Below, in pieces: positions 1 through 10,900 of a stretch of DNA of 64,000 nt. Origin of the DNA: Tricholomella constricta (taxonomy: Eukaryota; Basidiomycota; Agaricomycetes; Agaricales; Lyophyllaceae); contig JAACJP010000017.1 in NCBI GenBank assembly GCA_013368375.1, forward strand, positions 682,001 through 746,000. Direction: 5' to 3'. A program made the translations under genes and the position numbers. Under the pieces are notes generated by a model, which was not told the DNA's origin, did not search any database, and saw only the letters and a program-made list of their open reading frames with translations. The stretch's first letter is position 1. Every line of letters begins with the position of its first letter.

Positions 1-433
1 GTTCCTTCCTTCCTTTGCCCCTGCCCATTGGCGCCTATCTACCCCTTTCGATATCGATGAACTTGTATTAATATTGGTGTGTACTCGTTACTGGTTGATG
101 ATGAAATCATAGGGCATTCAAGTTTGACCCGTGGCTTTAAAAAAACAAAAGACCGTCCATAGCTCGTGAAGTTCATGCGTATAGTGGAAAGCACTAAGTA
201 CAGAGCTCCTTGCACCTCAGAATAAGTATATCCTTGTACTTACAGGTTAGAGTGTCTGTAGCAATTGACTCAGTGTTCGTACCCGGCGCGGCGCTCAAAC
301 GACTTAGGTGACAGGGAACAGTGTCCGTATTGAAGTAAGGTAGCTCAGCCGTCGCTCGCAACTTTCGTACAACTACAGTGTACTCTTACTCGTTCGATTT
401 TTGTTGTTCTTGAGTCATCTCAGCCTCCTCACC
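1..433. other. No gene recognised at left edge
   Basis: No coding segment, RNA gene or repeat that I can support is visible here. On the minus strand this stretch follows the last recognisable exon of the gene at 434-2190. If that gene had a full C-terminal WD40 domain, the remaining blades would have to begin here, but no Trp-Asp repeat motif can be read in any frame. Confidence 0.5.
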
Positions 434-2190
434 TCGAAGTTGACAGATATTTCCCATCCAGAGAGAACTGTAAAAGGGCCTGATGAGCAGCTACATCTTG
501 CGTTGCCTCTAATTGTTGAAGCTTGGGCCGGAGAGCAGCTACGCGAGACCGCAGCACAGCCTTGACGGGCTCTTCCACCATGGTTCGGTTCCGCTCCCCA
601 TAAGTGCCAGTGAGACTTGATGAGGATGTCGTCCGTCGGCGATGTGGTGCAGGGGGGCTGCCGACAACGCTCAGGTTGCTGGGCGGGGAGATCGCTGAGC
701 GCAATTTTACGCTCCGAAAAGCATTTTCCCAAAGCTGTTTCCCAGGAGACGTCGGTGTGGGAGCAGTTTTACGCTCCGAAGAGCATTTTTCCAAAGCTGT
801 TTCCCAGATGACGTCGGAGTAGGAAGCTCCTCTGACTCGTCCGGCGATTTGGCCAGGGGAGGACGGGACTTGGGCTCATGGAATACATCAGATTGCCGCC
901 GCATGGGGAAAGTAGGCATCTCCGAGGGAATGCTATTGGCGTGAGCAGTTGGGAGCCCGGCTTCCAGATCGTCGCCATTATCCGAAGAGCTGCTGTGCGC
1001 ATAAGCAATTCCCAGCAGTTTGCACGAGAGCCGGTGCAGTGCCTCCCTCACTTGGCTGAGTCGATCTCTAATGACATTCCAGGTTCGTTTCGCTCTCAGC
1101 ATGCCAGGGAGCTTCATAATCATGACCTTGTACTCGACAGTAGCATCAGTGAGCCATTTTTTGCCCCGACGTCGGAGGAAGATGTAATGTTCGGACGCAA
1201 ACCACGCAGAGATGGCTGCCAGGCCAAAAGACGTAAAGGCGGTGAAAACCGAAGTCAAGATCGACGTTATGCGAGCCTTTTCTTTACGTTTGAATGTCAG
1301 ATATACGAAATCTAGGAGTCGGAGAAAAAACAGGAATTGACCTGACGAGATGCGTATGCGAAGCAACAAAGTCCAATTGAAAAACTGGCGACAGACATGA
1401 CGACGGTGATCTTTTGATCCATGGCCTGGTGAGCGGCTAGAAAACATCTAATGAGTTTACTGGCTAAGCGGAATGAGGGGAACACTGCTATAACATACTA
1501 CATCGCCTGTTTTCAAGTGAGACCTGGCAAGCTGTTTACGGCTGCTGCGATGCTGAACACCAGGGAGGAAAACCAGAAGACGTTGACAGCGTCTGAGCGA
1601 CCACCATGTGGACGCTCGAAAGAGAATTGCAGGGTCGTCGCCGTGACCGCAGAGAAGGATGTTGCAACAATAGAGAGGTGGATGAGGTTAGCCGCTCCAT
1701 GCTTCTGTGCGAAACGAATTGTAAAAACACCTGTACGGGGCAGCGTCAGAATGTGGAACCAGCACATCTTTGAAATCACCTGCCAATCTCGATAAACATT
1801 GAAAGAGTTGATATGGTCTCCCATCTCCGCAGAGAGGTCATGTATGTATCGTTGCACAGACGGGCAATGGAAATGACCTGAAGTGAATTATCTAGTACGG
1901 TCGTCAGTGAATTATTCGGAAACTTACCAGCATATTCCTTCAGGCAAGAAGCCCAGTACTTTAAAAGAATATCCATCAGTGTTCGATCACAAGAACGGAA
2001 ACAAGTCCCCTACCTTTAGGTCCCCCTCAAAAGAACGAATAGATGCATTGACGGCTTCATCTGTGAATTCAGGAAACTCGTTTAAACAACCCAAAAAAGT
2101 GGCGACGTACTACTACTACTTACTAGTAAACAGATTCAAAAATGATGGAGGGTGTGACGTCACTCACCTTGTCCGTAGGAGAACTACTGA
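434..2190 (-). pseudogene. Multi-pass membrane protein gene with truncated WD40-like tail, probably degenerate
   Basis: Seen: minus-strand exons with good splice sites. One exon carries FPEFTDEAVNASIRSFEG (about 2085-2026). After an intron with a GTAAGT donor (about 1926-1880) comes a hydrophobic exon with CWFHILTLPRTGVFTIRF and SSLVFSIAAAVNSL. Further membrane segments read VMSVASFSIGLCCFAYASR and ITSILTSVFTAFTSFGLA, followed by a polar Ser/Pro-rich linker. The 3' part carries LRPKLQQLEATQDVAAHQ and LQFSLDGKYLSTS, which resembles the first blade of a WD40 domain. From memory, Agaricomycetes have proteins with an N-terminal membrane region and C-terminal WD40 repeats. Here the reading frame changes across a 62-bp tandem duplication (705-828), and no further WD40 blades follow before the window edge. 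The start codon is unresolved; the gene lies just upstream of, and divergent from, the gene at 2234. I infer a decayed copy; an unusually short intron could still rescue the frame. Confidence 0.5.
705..828. repeat. 62-bp tandem duplication inside coding sequence
   Basis: Two head-to-tail copies, 705-766 and 767-828, differ at only a few positions. Both begin TTTTACGCTCCGAA. The unit is 62 bp (not a multiple of three), so the second copy in gene order is read in a different frame from the first. This explains why GKQLW-N(A)-RSVKL appears twice in two different minus-strand frames. Confidence 0.9.
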
Positions 2191-2233
2191 TAATTACCAA
2201 AATGCGAATGTCTGACTCTCTATCCCATCACAA

Positions 2234-4043
2234 ATGCCTCTTGATTCTATCCCAGGAGTTGAAGCGATAGTTGACAACGATCGCGCTTTCTTCACGCTTT
2301 GGACTAAATACGGGAAATGGGATTCCGAAAACCCGTCGATGTTTAAGGAACAGGAGGTGAACCGTCAGGATGGGGCATTGCCTGGTGTTGATGTGCCGGA
2401 ATCGTGCATCTTACTTCACCTTTCGGATGAAGACCGTGGCGAATACGATTTGAATGTCTCGAGTATCTTGATCCGGGAAGATTATCTCAAAACGCTGCAG
2501 GATATATGCCATTTTGCGGCTCATAGTGAACTTCCGGACACTGGCAGCCGCAGTGACAAAAGCCCGATAGCATTCTCCAATCCTTTCCTTAACAACAAAA
2601 TAGTGAGTATGAGCATCGCTGTTATCTTGCTTGGACATCCTGGGATAGGTGCGTAACAGCCTTAACACGTATCGGCTTCTCGTCTGACCCTGGCCCTACG
2701 ATCAGGCAAAAGCCTTTGGCTAATTTTCGTACTGGTGCTTCGGATCCTCGCTGGATGTCCTACCATCTTCCACTTTAGATCCAACACCTGTTATCTATTT
2801 AACGCACAGGGTCTATACAAGATCAACCTTGCCGATGAGGAATTTATTGATGCGCAACATCATTTTCGCAAGGTGGTCTCACCGCAATACTGGTGCTTGG
2901 TCGATAGCAACCATTCTGTCCCAGACGTACCCCCCCAATTATCACAAACCCGTGCCTTCATCCTACAGGTGGCATCACCCCGTTTCGATCGTGTTGATTG
3001 GGTGAAGAAACATGGATCAACGACCTGCAGGTATTTCATGATGAACCCTACTTTGCCTGAGCTCATCATGGGGTAAGAAAGCTTTCCGTATCTTACCTTG
3101 CTCTACTAAATACTTATTTCTTAGCCGCACTTTGCAACCCTTAGAGACCAGATGTTCCGAACAAGCCCTCAAATTATTTTACTCTCGTTATGCACCGTCG
3201 GCACGCATGGCTTACGCATATGCCGAGGGCATAGATCAATACGAGAAAATCATTACCGAAGAAATTTCCAACCTTACCTTCGAGAGCTTCGGGAAGATGT
3301 TATCCTCTGCGGAAGCGCTTCGGGTCGAAAATGTATCATATCATATCCTACTTGTCAGTCCGGGAAAAGGCGATCGCAGTGCACAATCGATCACAATTTC
3401 TACGCGTTACGTATACGACAAACTTCGCGGCAAACTCCACATCCACACGTTGGAGGAGGCAGCAAGGCTGTATCAAGTTTTCATGTGCAACCAATATACC
3501 AAAGCATCCGCTGGTTATATCCTCGATGACATCCATGATGTCTTTTGCCGTGGTGGAGAATGGCAACTAACCCCGATGACCAAAGGAAAGCCGGGACCCA
3601 TAAACACGCATTTCAAATCCCCGAATTCGACGAGAAAGAGTGTTCGTTTGCGTCTTGGTCATGGAAATCAATTGATCAAGATCGCAAAGCAGAGACTCCC
3701 CGGAGGCTCCTTATTCACGCGTCTGCCACGCCATCGGTTCCTTCTTGGCGAGAATATCCAGCTTGTGGATGGGTATTACCAACCCGCCCCAGGCCAGCCA
3801 ACCTTCGACGGTTTTATCTATGATTCAGCCACCCAAACAGCAACAATGCTTCAAATGACAGTTGCGACACGCCACGATGTAAAGGTTCAGTGTCTGACAT
3901 GGCTCATTAATCGCGGTGCAGTGACTATTCACTTGGTGGCTGTTAAACCGCCAAACACATCATTAAACTTTGTGATTCCAAACGCCTTGGCCCCTCAAAT
4001 CGGGAAGGTTTACGAACTTGTGCTCAAGTCATTGCAGGAGTGA
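2234..4043 (+). CDS. Crinkler-type P-loop ATPase with PD-(D/E)XK-like C-terminus, header domain absent
   Basis: Three exons, 2234-2648, 2706-3072 and 3125-4043, join in phase to give 566 residues. The first ATG follows an in-frame stop-containing leader. The Walker A motif GHPGIGKS is split by intron 1, which falls in the Gly codon before Lys (phase 1). A Walker B-like stretch WCLVDSN follows, then FILQVASPR. The C-terminal third has DGFIYD and, after a short loop, LQMT, which fits the acidic and strand elements of a PD-(D/E)XK restriction-endonuclease fold. The same order of motifs occurs in the Crinkler gene at 58405-60927, which supports homology. Known of the family: fungal and oomycete Crinklers combine a ubiquitin-like header, a P-loop NTPase and a nuclease-like domain, and some act as secreted or nuclear effectors. 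Here the N-terminal 120 residues do not look like a header. Nuclease activity and export are unproven. Confidence 0.7.
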
Positions 4044-4848
4044 GCTTGTTGAAAGGTTTATTCCACTGCTGTAGATCGAGTTATGCCGAGAAAAATGTGA
4101 GTCCTTAGTTTTGGCTCGATATCATTCAATACTCGCGAAATGACACACTTTTTAAATATTTTCTTCGACCGCAAATAGACAGGGTAACAGCCAGGTGCCA
4201 GCCGAACTGAGGAACGAGGGAAGGCCGGCACCAGCGTCTGACGTGGACAACTACCGCCATCCATGTATGGACTATACAGTACTCGACGTGTGAAGCACTA
4301 CGCGTCGTGTGACCATTGAACAAAGGGGAATGATGATACATACGTGACTCCACGGATCAGTGGGAGTGGTAATGGCGTCGCGAAAATTTGGTTCGAGGGC
4401 CATGCCCGCAGCGCCGCGTGCGCGTCGAGGCCTACCTTGGATATTTAAACTATTCAGTCGCCTGGCACATACATCCTCGAGCCTTCCGGTCTCTCCATGT
4501 GTGACAGCGCCACAACATAATATGACACTAGAACGTCCATATGCATGTATACGTATCAAGTTTAATTAACCAGGTGATGCATATATGCATGTTATTTACT
4601 TGATCGAAAACAATTCGATGGACCAACAAATGGAGGGCTCAAAATATATAATAGGCGACGACGAGTTACAAGTCTAGAACGTCGAGGTTTTCGCAGGAGG
4701 GTGAGAAGAGAAGTAAGGTAAAGGAGTGTCTAATCTAAGAAAAATCGTGTGTCCATGGCGGATCGTGAATGAAAAAGAGGCATGTGTATCGTAAGAAGAG
4801 ACGAGGAAGAGAAAAAGCCAGAGGTAACATAACCAGAGAAATGGTCGA
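4044..4848. other. Intergenic, no feature recognised
   Basis: About 0.8 kb between the convergent 3' ends of the Crinkler-type gene and the perilipin-like gene. Short open frames exist but none has recognisable domains or splice structure. A/T-rich stretches (for example around 4560-4660) probably belong to 3' untranslated regions. Confidence 0.5.
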
Positions 4849-6043
4849 CTACTTGGCAGGACCGCTACTCGCCTTCCCGGTCACCTGCGACGCCTCTCGA
4901 TTTCCACGGGCCAGCAGCTCCGAGACACCCTTCCGAATGGTCTCGAGCAGCGGGCTAACACGATCATGCACCTCGTGTCCTACACGGCTGACCTTCTCCT
5001 GCAAGGCGATATCCTTCGTCGTGATGATATTACGAAGCTCCGTGACTGCCGCCGACAGGTTATTTGTCACTTCGGTGTAGGTCTGTTGGATTTGTGGCGG
5101 AATCTGGTTCTGGATCTGCGTTGTAGAGTTGTGGACCGAACTTTGGATGGATGCAGAGAAGGAGGCGGTGGACGTCTGGAGTTTCTGAAGCTCCACAAGC
5201 ATGTTGTCTGAGAGGTTGTGAATGCGTGTCTGGGCGGATGTGATGGAAGACGAGGCGAGGGTGGTGATCGATTGGGCCGTTTCTGTGGCGCGTTGTCTGT
5301 GAGACAGGGTCAGCATCGTGTGATAGCAGAGATCGCTGAAGACATACACAAGGACATTCTGGGTCTGGAGCTGCTTGAGCTGCTCATTTGAATACACGTA
5401 GATGTTGTCCTTGAGAGTCTTCGAAAGGTGGAGGGCGCGTTGGTATTGATACTTGGCGTCAGGGGGAGTGGACGGGCCGGCTTCAGAGTTGTTCAGGCGC
5501 GTCACAGCGACTTCAAAATAATCGACAATAGGCGAGAAGCGCTGGGCGGGGATATGTTTCAGTTTTGATCGCGAACTAAGGATGATTAAAATGTACCTGG
5601 TCAATTCCCTGTGCGACATTGATCGCAGGAGTCTTGATGTTCTCGTCAATCGTCTTGTTGGCGACATTGACGGAATTCGTAACGTAGTCTTCTGCAGTCT
5701 TCCTCCTCTCGCGGACGAGCGTGGCGACTTCTTCGGGCTTTGCCTTGAAAGGGTATGGGTACCGCGATTCGACCGCATCGACGGCCTTGTTGGCGTACCC
5801 ATCAGCCTGGACGATGAGAGGAGCCAGTCGGACCTGCAGGGGCTCGGAATATTTGTACGCAGAGTTGGAGATGCCTTTGGCGGTTGAATAGGGCGAGCGG
5901 GTGTATGCGTTCGACGATAAGGCGCCGTCAATGGTCTCGAGGGACGAAGCAATCATGGGAATGGATGCAACGCGGCTAAGGATGGTAAACTCAGGGGGGG
6001 CAGAGCCCTCGTTGGTAGTGGTGGTGGTCTGAGTGGTAGACAT
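4849..6043 (-). CDS. Perilipin-like lipid-droplet protein
   Basis: Three exons on the minus strand (6043-5597, 5541-5348, 5296-4849) have clean GT-AG junctions and join in phase to 362 residues. The start chosen is the ATG at 6043 (MSTTQTTTTT); an ATG 45 bp upstream is less likely because the conserved part begins after the Thr-rich leader with PPEFTILSRVASIPM. Other conserved blocks are LAPLIVQADGYANKAVDAVE, RYPYPF, GIDQ^RFSPIVDYFEVAV and RATETAQSI, followed by a long amphipathic helical C-terminus rich in Ser, Thr and Gln. This matches the fungal perilipin-like family (MPL1 type), which coats lipid droplets and controls access of lipases to stored triacylglycerol. There is no signal peptide or membrane span, as expected for droplet coat proteins. 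Neighbours give no functional clue. Confidence 0.85.
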
Positions 6044-6647
6044 GGTGGTAAAAGGTAGAAAGGCGCTGAGCGATAAGCCTGCGCACAATTCTTACTTAAA
6101 AAGAAACCGCCGTCGTGTCCCATTTACATGTGATTGTCGCCCGATTGGCATCCACGTGACCCCTATCTCGTTTGATCAGGCACGGAGGCATTGCGCGCTC
6201 ACCTCCAAACACCATGCATCGCAGACCTGCAGATAGAATTATGCTACACGCCGTATTCAGCTCTTCCTCTAGAGTCAATGTTCATTTTTTTCTGCGTCTT
6301 GGAGCGCAGAAAATGCGATATTCATGCTCTTGTTACATGTGTTTTCCAGCGACCAGCCAAGTTAATCAAGTCTCGATCGACACTGCCACAAGCGTCGGGC
6401 AATCACTGGAAACAAGCTAGGTAGCTACTTCCGGTCCGATGCCTCGCTCTACGGACGCCTATAGTTATCCCATGCACTTCTTCCACCGCGTCCGGTGTTT
6501 CTCCGATGAGCAATTCATGCATGTGAATACAAAAAATCTGGGAATAACAATAGCGCCTACATCTTTCATCTCCTGAGCCCTGTCAGTGCCACGTTCGCTA
6601 TCTTATCCGTTCTTCTTCTTGGAAAACGGGGCACGTTTGGCTAACAA
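6044..6647. other. Intergenic upstream of the perilipin-like gene
   Basis: This holds the presumed promoter of the perilipin-like gene. The plus-strand open frames across 6033-6424 have no recognisable domain and are probably chance frames. No repeat or RNA gene was seen. Confidence 0.4.
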
Positions 6648-7922
6648 TCAAATTACTTCGAAAGCTCTACTTGGGTAATTAATTTCTGTTCCTTTGACAA
6701 GATCGAGGCACATCGGAATTCGCAGACCTTCAGGAGGCCCAGATATGACAAGATAAACGCCATCCGGAGTTAGGAACAATCTCCCGCACCGACTGTGAAA
6801 TGACCCCTGAAACACAATGTTATCGCAAGATGACACAAGCCGAAATCATTCATATTGCGAAGGCGATTCCTCCTGATTGATCTCACCGCGCAGGCTGGGC
6901 TTCAGGCCTCAAGTATATTCGCCTGGAGGTCGGCGGCAAGCCCACACAAATCATGTCGCAAGACCTGCGCGCTTTAGGTGAGATATTTCTACTTTTCTTC
7001 TCCCCAAAAAAAATAACTTATGATTCATCCGTTCAATCCCTATATGCGACGATCAAGGTAACGCCTTATCCCAGTATATCTTGTGCAAGTAGAACTGATA
7101 CAGGAGAGTGACCCATTTAGACGCGGGCTCCGTCAGAATGCAAAGGTCAAAAGAAACAGGTGCGATGTTGCCTGTAACATGCACTCCCGGATAAATCCGA
7201 TTCGAACTGTGGCGAAGCAATTCGAATATCCCAGGCGCACGGAACCCTTCAATGATTGTATCCTTGCACACGCGAAGAACGTGCATGCGCTTTCCGTCAA
7301 GTGAGTCATGCTCAGAGACGGGAGTGCGCAATTTTCGGCGCACGGTCGTATTCTGACCTTGGGGCAAAGATCGAAATGTCTTCAGCAACTGTAGCAACGA
7401 TATCGCCGCATGCTACCCAATTCCTTTCTGCACCTCGATCTTCCATGAGTAGGACTGGTGTATCATAACGAGGGATTTGCAAGGAATTTGGGGTGGCTTC
7501 GTTGCATTACTGCGCCTCGCGGCGAGTACCCTTTTCGGAAACAATGAATCATGAGATTTGCTTGGGACTTGAACATGTTCCATTGCAGATTTGGTCAACA
7601 AGTGCGACATCTTACACCACCAACTCGGTTGGAGACCAAATAAATCTTGGTTGCCGGACCACTTCTTGGTATTCGATCCTGGTATGATGTGGATGCCAAT
7701 TCGAGCTGAGAAGATTATTAGACCCTTGATATCGCGTTGGTAAGGATCCGATACCAATGCAAGCTCGAAATAATGACCATCCTTCATCGTCGATTCTAAG
7801 GCCCGAGTGACCTCCTTCACATTGGACTGTAATCACTCCGTAATCACGCCGCTCATTGGGTGTAGAAACTTGGTAGTTACAATGAAATACATCATTTTTC
7901 AGACATCCGCCCACCTTCGTCC
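6648..7922 (-). other. Unresolved minus-strand reading frames, possible gene or gene remnant
   Basis: Several consecutive minus-strand frames look protein-coding, but I could not assemble them with confidence. In gene order they include DYGVITVQCEGGHSGLRI (around 7840), HYFELALVSDPYQRDIKG (around 7740), VLLMEDRGAERNWVACGDI (around 7410-7450), HVLRVCKDTIIEGFRAPGIF (around 7270) and CGRLFLTPDGVYLVISGPP (around 6750). No family is recognised. A plausible acceptor-exon-donor unit also lies on the plus strand at about 6893-6978. The region could be one uncharacterised multi-exon gene ending near 6648 or a decayed copy. It directly abuts the 3' end of the large gene at 7923. Confidence 0.3.
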
Positions 7923-10900
7923 TCATATTGCTTCATTATCCGCTAACCCTTCCAGATCATCCTGCACTGTCATGCGACGTTGAGCCGCTTCATCCTTCTT
8001 TCGGGCTCTGGTTTCTTTTGCCTTTTCCTTTGCCTTGGCTCGCTTTGCAGGTCCTGTTATCCGTAGGCCTGCGGCCATTCTGTCGTGAAGACCTCGTCGA
8101 TCTGCAAATAGGGTCTTTGGCTCGGTTAGGCTGCGAGGAAGGGTTTCGCGGATGAGATGAGCATTATGGAGGGCGTGCGTGTTGATGATGTAGTGATCAT
8201 CATTTGCGTGAGTGACAACAGGCTGCCGACACGCTGTTGTGTGACGTTCCTGTCGAACCGGTTCCTCGACAGTCTTACACTGTTGAGCCAGGCAATCATG
8301 CTGCGCATTGAAGATAAACAGAACATCCTTTGAGGCATTACAGTCCGTAAATAACTCAGAATCTGTGAGAACATAACAACTTACATGTGGTGGGACAAGC
8401 AAGACATTTCCTGCGCGAGTCAAGAGTGGCATATCAAGTCGGGCATGCTTTTCTGTGTCTACGTTGAAGTGTTCGACAACAATAACGGCACCGTTGGGAC
8501 TGGTGAGAGGATCTTGATCACTTGGTAGCAAGATTTTGGATATTCGGCCTGCGAGTACGATTTGAGACTGTCATGAAAGTTGAGTGCCGTGAAAATGGAG
8601 ATTTGAATGACTGACCATCGAGCTCTTCACAAACACCCATGATCCTGACCTACAAACATCGCCCGAACGAGATATGACATATTTACAACTAAGTAAGGCT
8701 TTGCCTTGGAGACGGTCAGAGTCGATGGTCCCCGTGTCGATCCCGCCGCTGTTGAATGGCTCCCTGATAGCAGACTCGAAGTCAGATGGCAATTGGTGCT
8801 TTTTTGCGAGTAGTTTCACGGTCCCTAAATAAATTTTGAAGGTAAGGTCAGACAATTGTAATCGATCATGCCGCATGCACAACCGACCTGGTTTAACTTT
8901 GTTGCCGTCCGTCCATCCCAAACGACGTTGGAGTGGCCTGTTGTGTTTGAGAAAGTCACGGACAGACCGACCTCCCTGAACCCAATTGTCCTCGGCTTTC
9001 CACCAACCACCACTGACCTGGTGTTTGAATCGCTCCATATCCCCCGCAGTGGTCGCAATATCATGAGATGGTGCGAGATGATTCGAAAGGACACTGCATA
9101 AGCGAAATACAGCATTCCAGCATTCGAACACCTCGGTAGAGAAGATAATTGCTGGCCCAAATCGTTGAATGTCGTTGAGAATATGTGGCAGAACATGTAA
9201 TTTGAATTTCGTGATGATACGTGCCGGGTCAAACACTGACCACAGGTCAAGGACATTATTTGTAAGTATCTCGACGTCAGCCTGGACAATAAAATAAGGA
9301 TAAGTTGCGCAGCTTTGAGAACATCAACGAGAAGGAACAAACGATGTATTGCGTCACATTTCGTATTTCCGGATACCATAACAGTGCACCAAGTTCGCCT
9401 GACGCTTTCCACAGGTTGAACAGGTCCGGGTTACAGAGATCGTCATCAAGGTGAAATACAGTTAGTTGCTGAAGCGCTTTGAAGTGTCGTCCAATCAGCG
9501 AGTTTTTGTATTGAAGGAGATATCGCGAACGGAGTGGTGGAAGACTCAAACCGTCAATTGAAGATGATTGGAGACGAGTAGCGAAGATCTCATCCTTCTT
9601 CTTGTTCCATTTCGTGTTGGTATCATGCCAGATGTACTTGTCTTCTCCTAGTAAGAATGTATGAAGGAGCTCGCACGGGCTATCTTGGTGAGGATCGAGC
9701 CCTGTGCCGGATCATCAGCCTCCTCATAAACGATGTGGCAAAGTACTTACCGTGAACCTGCAGAAGGACATTGAAGTGATCTCCTGGCCGTAGATCAGCT
9801 CTCTTGACTGATAAAGAGGCATTGCGTCAGTACATTCGAGAGTTGACAAGGGGTAAGAGACATGCCTGAGCCTGGAGGCAAGCGTTCGAAACGATCACCA
9901 GGCTGCGTAAGAACCCATGAGTATAGTTCAGATTGGATCTCATGTTTCAGCTGCATTTTCAGAGCTTCACGCGCTTCTCCGACCAAGGATCTGTCATTCA
10001 ATCGAGGATCTCTTGTAGCGATGTTGTCAACGTGTGTGTTCCGTCGTTCACGTGCCATGGTGACGAGCTTCTCCATCCAATGTTGGGCAATTTTATCCTT
10101 GACTCCTGTTCGTGTTTGAATAGCATCGACAGTTTCTTGTACACCTAAACAAGCAGTCCAGATCTGTTCTTTAATAATCATGATAGTCTCCCGGGGTGTT
10201 CGAGATGGTCCAGGCTGTAAATGATAGTCAGCCTAAACTCCATTGTATTTTGTTAGGACGTACCTTGAAGAGGGAATCATAGCCCTCATCGGTTTCCTTC
10301 TCATCTTTTGATCCGCCGGTCTTATCATACCGACAGTTAAAATTTGAGCCGAGTCCAGCGCAAGACGACGATTCGGCCTGTTGAGGATTGTCGGCGGGCA
10401 AGACGTGAGGGTGTATCTGGAAGAGGATTTCCTGCTCAAGTAAGCAGTCGTACGCTGGCTTCCATTTCCTGCTGGCAATTGGCAATTAAGTATTTGAGTT
10501 ACAATATGATAAAAGAAAATGAACGTACAAATCCTCTGCGAGGGCTTCAAATTGCTCCAATGAAGACGCATGGGGTGATGTCGAGCAGAAGCGGACAAAG
10601 TACTCCTGTGAGTGTTTCTGATGTGGAAGATTTGCATTCGCGGTGTAAATGTTGGTATGAGGGTTAAATTGCTTGCTTCGGTTGCCCGAAACATCATCGC
10701 ACCAGGGCATGATACGTAACATAAAGGCGGGGCGTCCTTTTGCAAGTTGGCGTGTAGGATGAGGCATACACGATGCCCATGATGGTATGATCCCTGTTTC
10801 AATTTAGTTATAGGTATTTGGACATCAGGCGATGCGGCTGCGAGATCACAAACCTGCAAAATTGAAGCTTCGGCCAGTGGCTTCGAGATCGAGAAAATTC

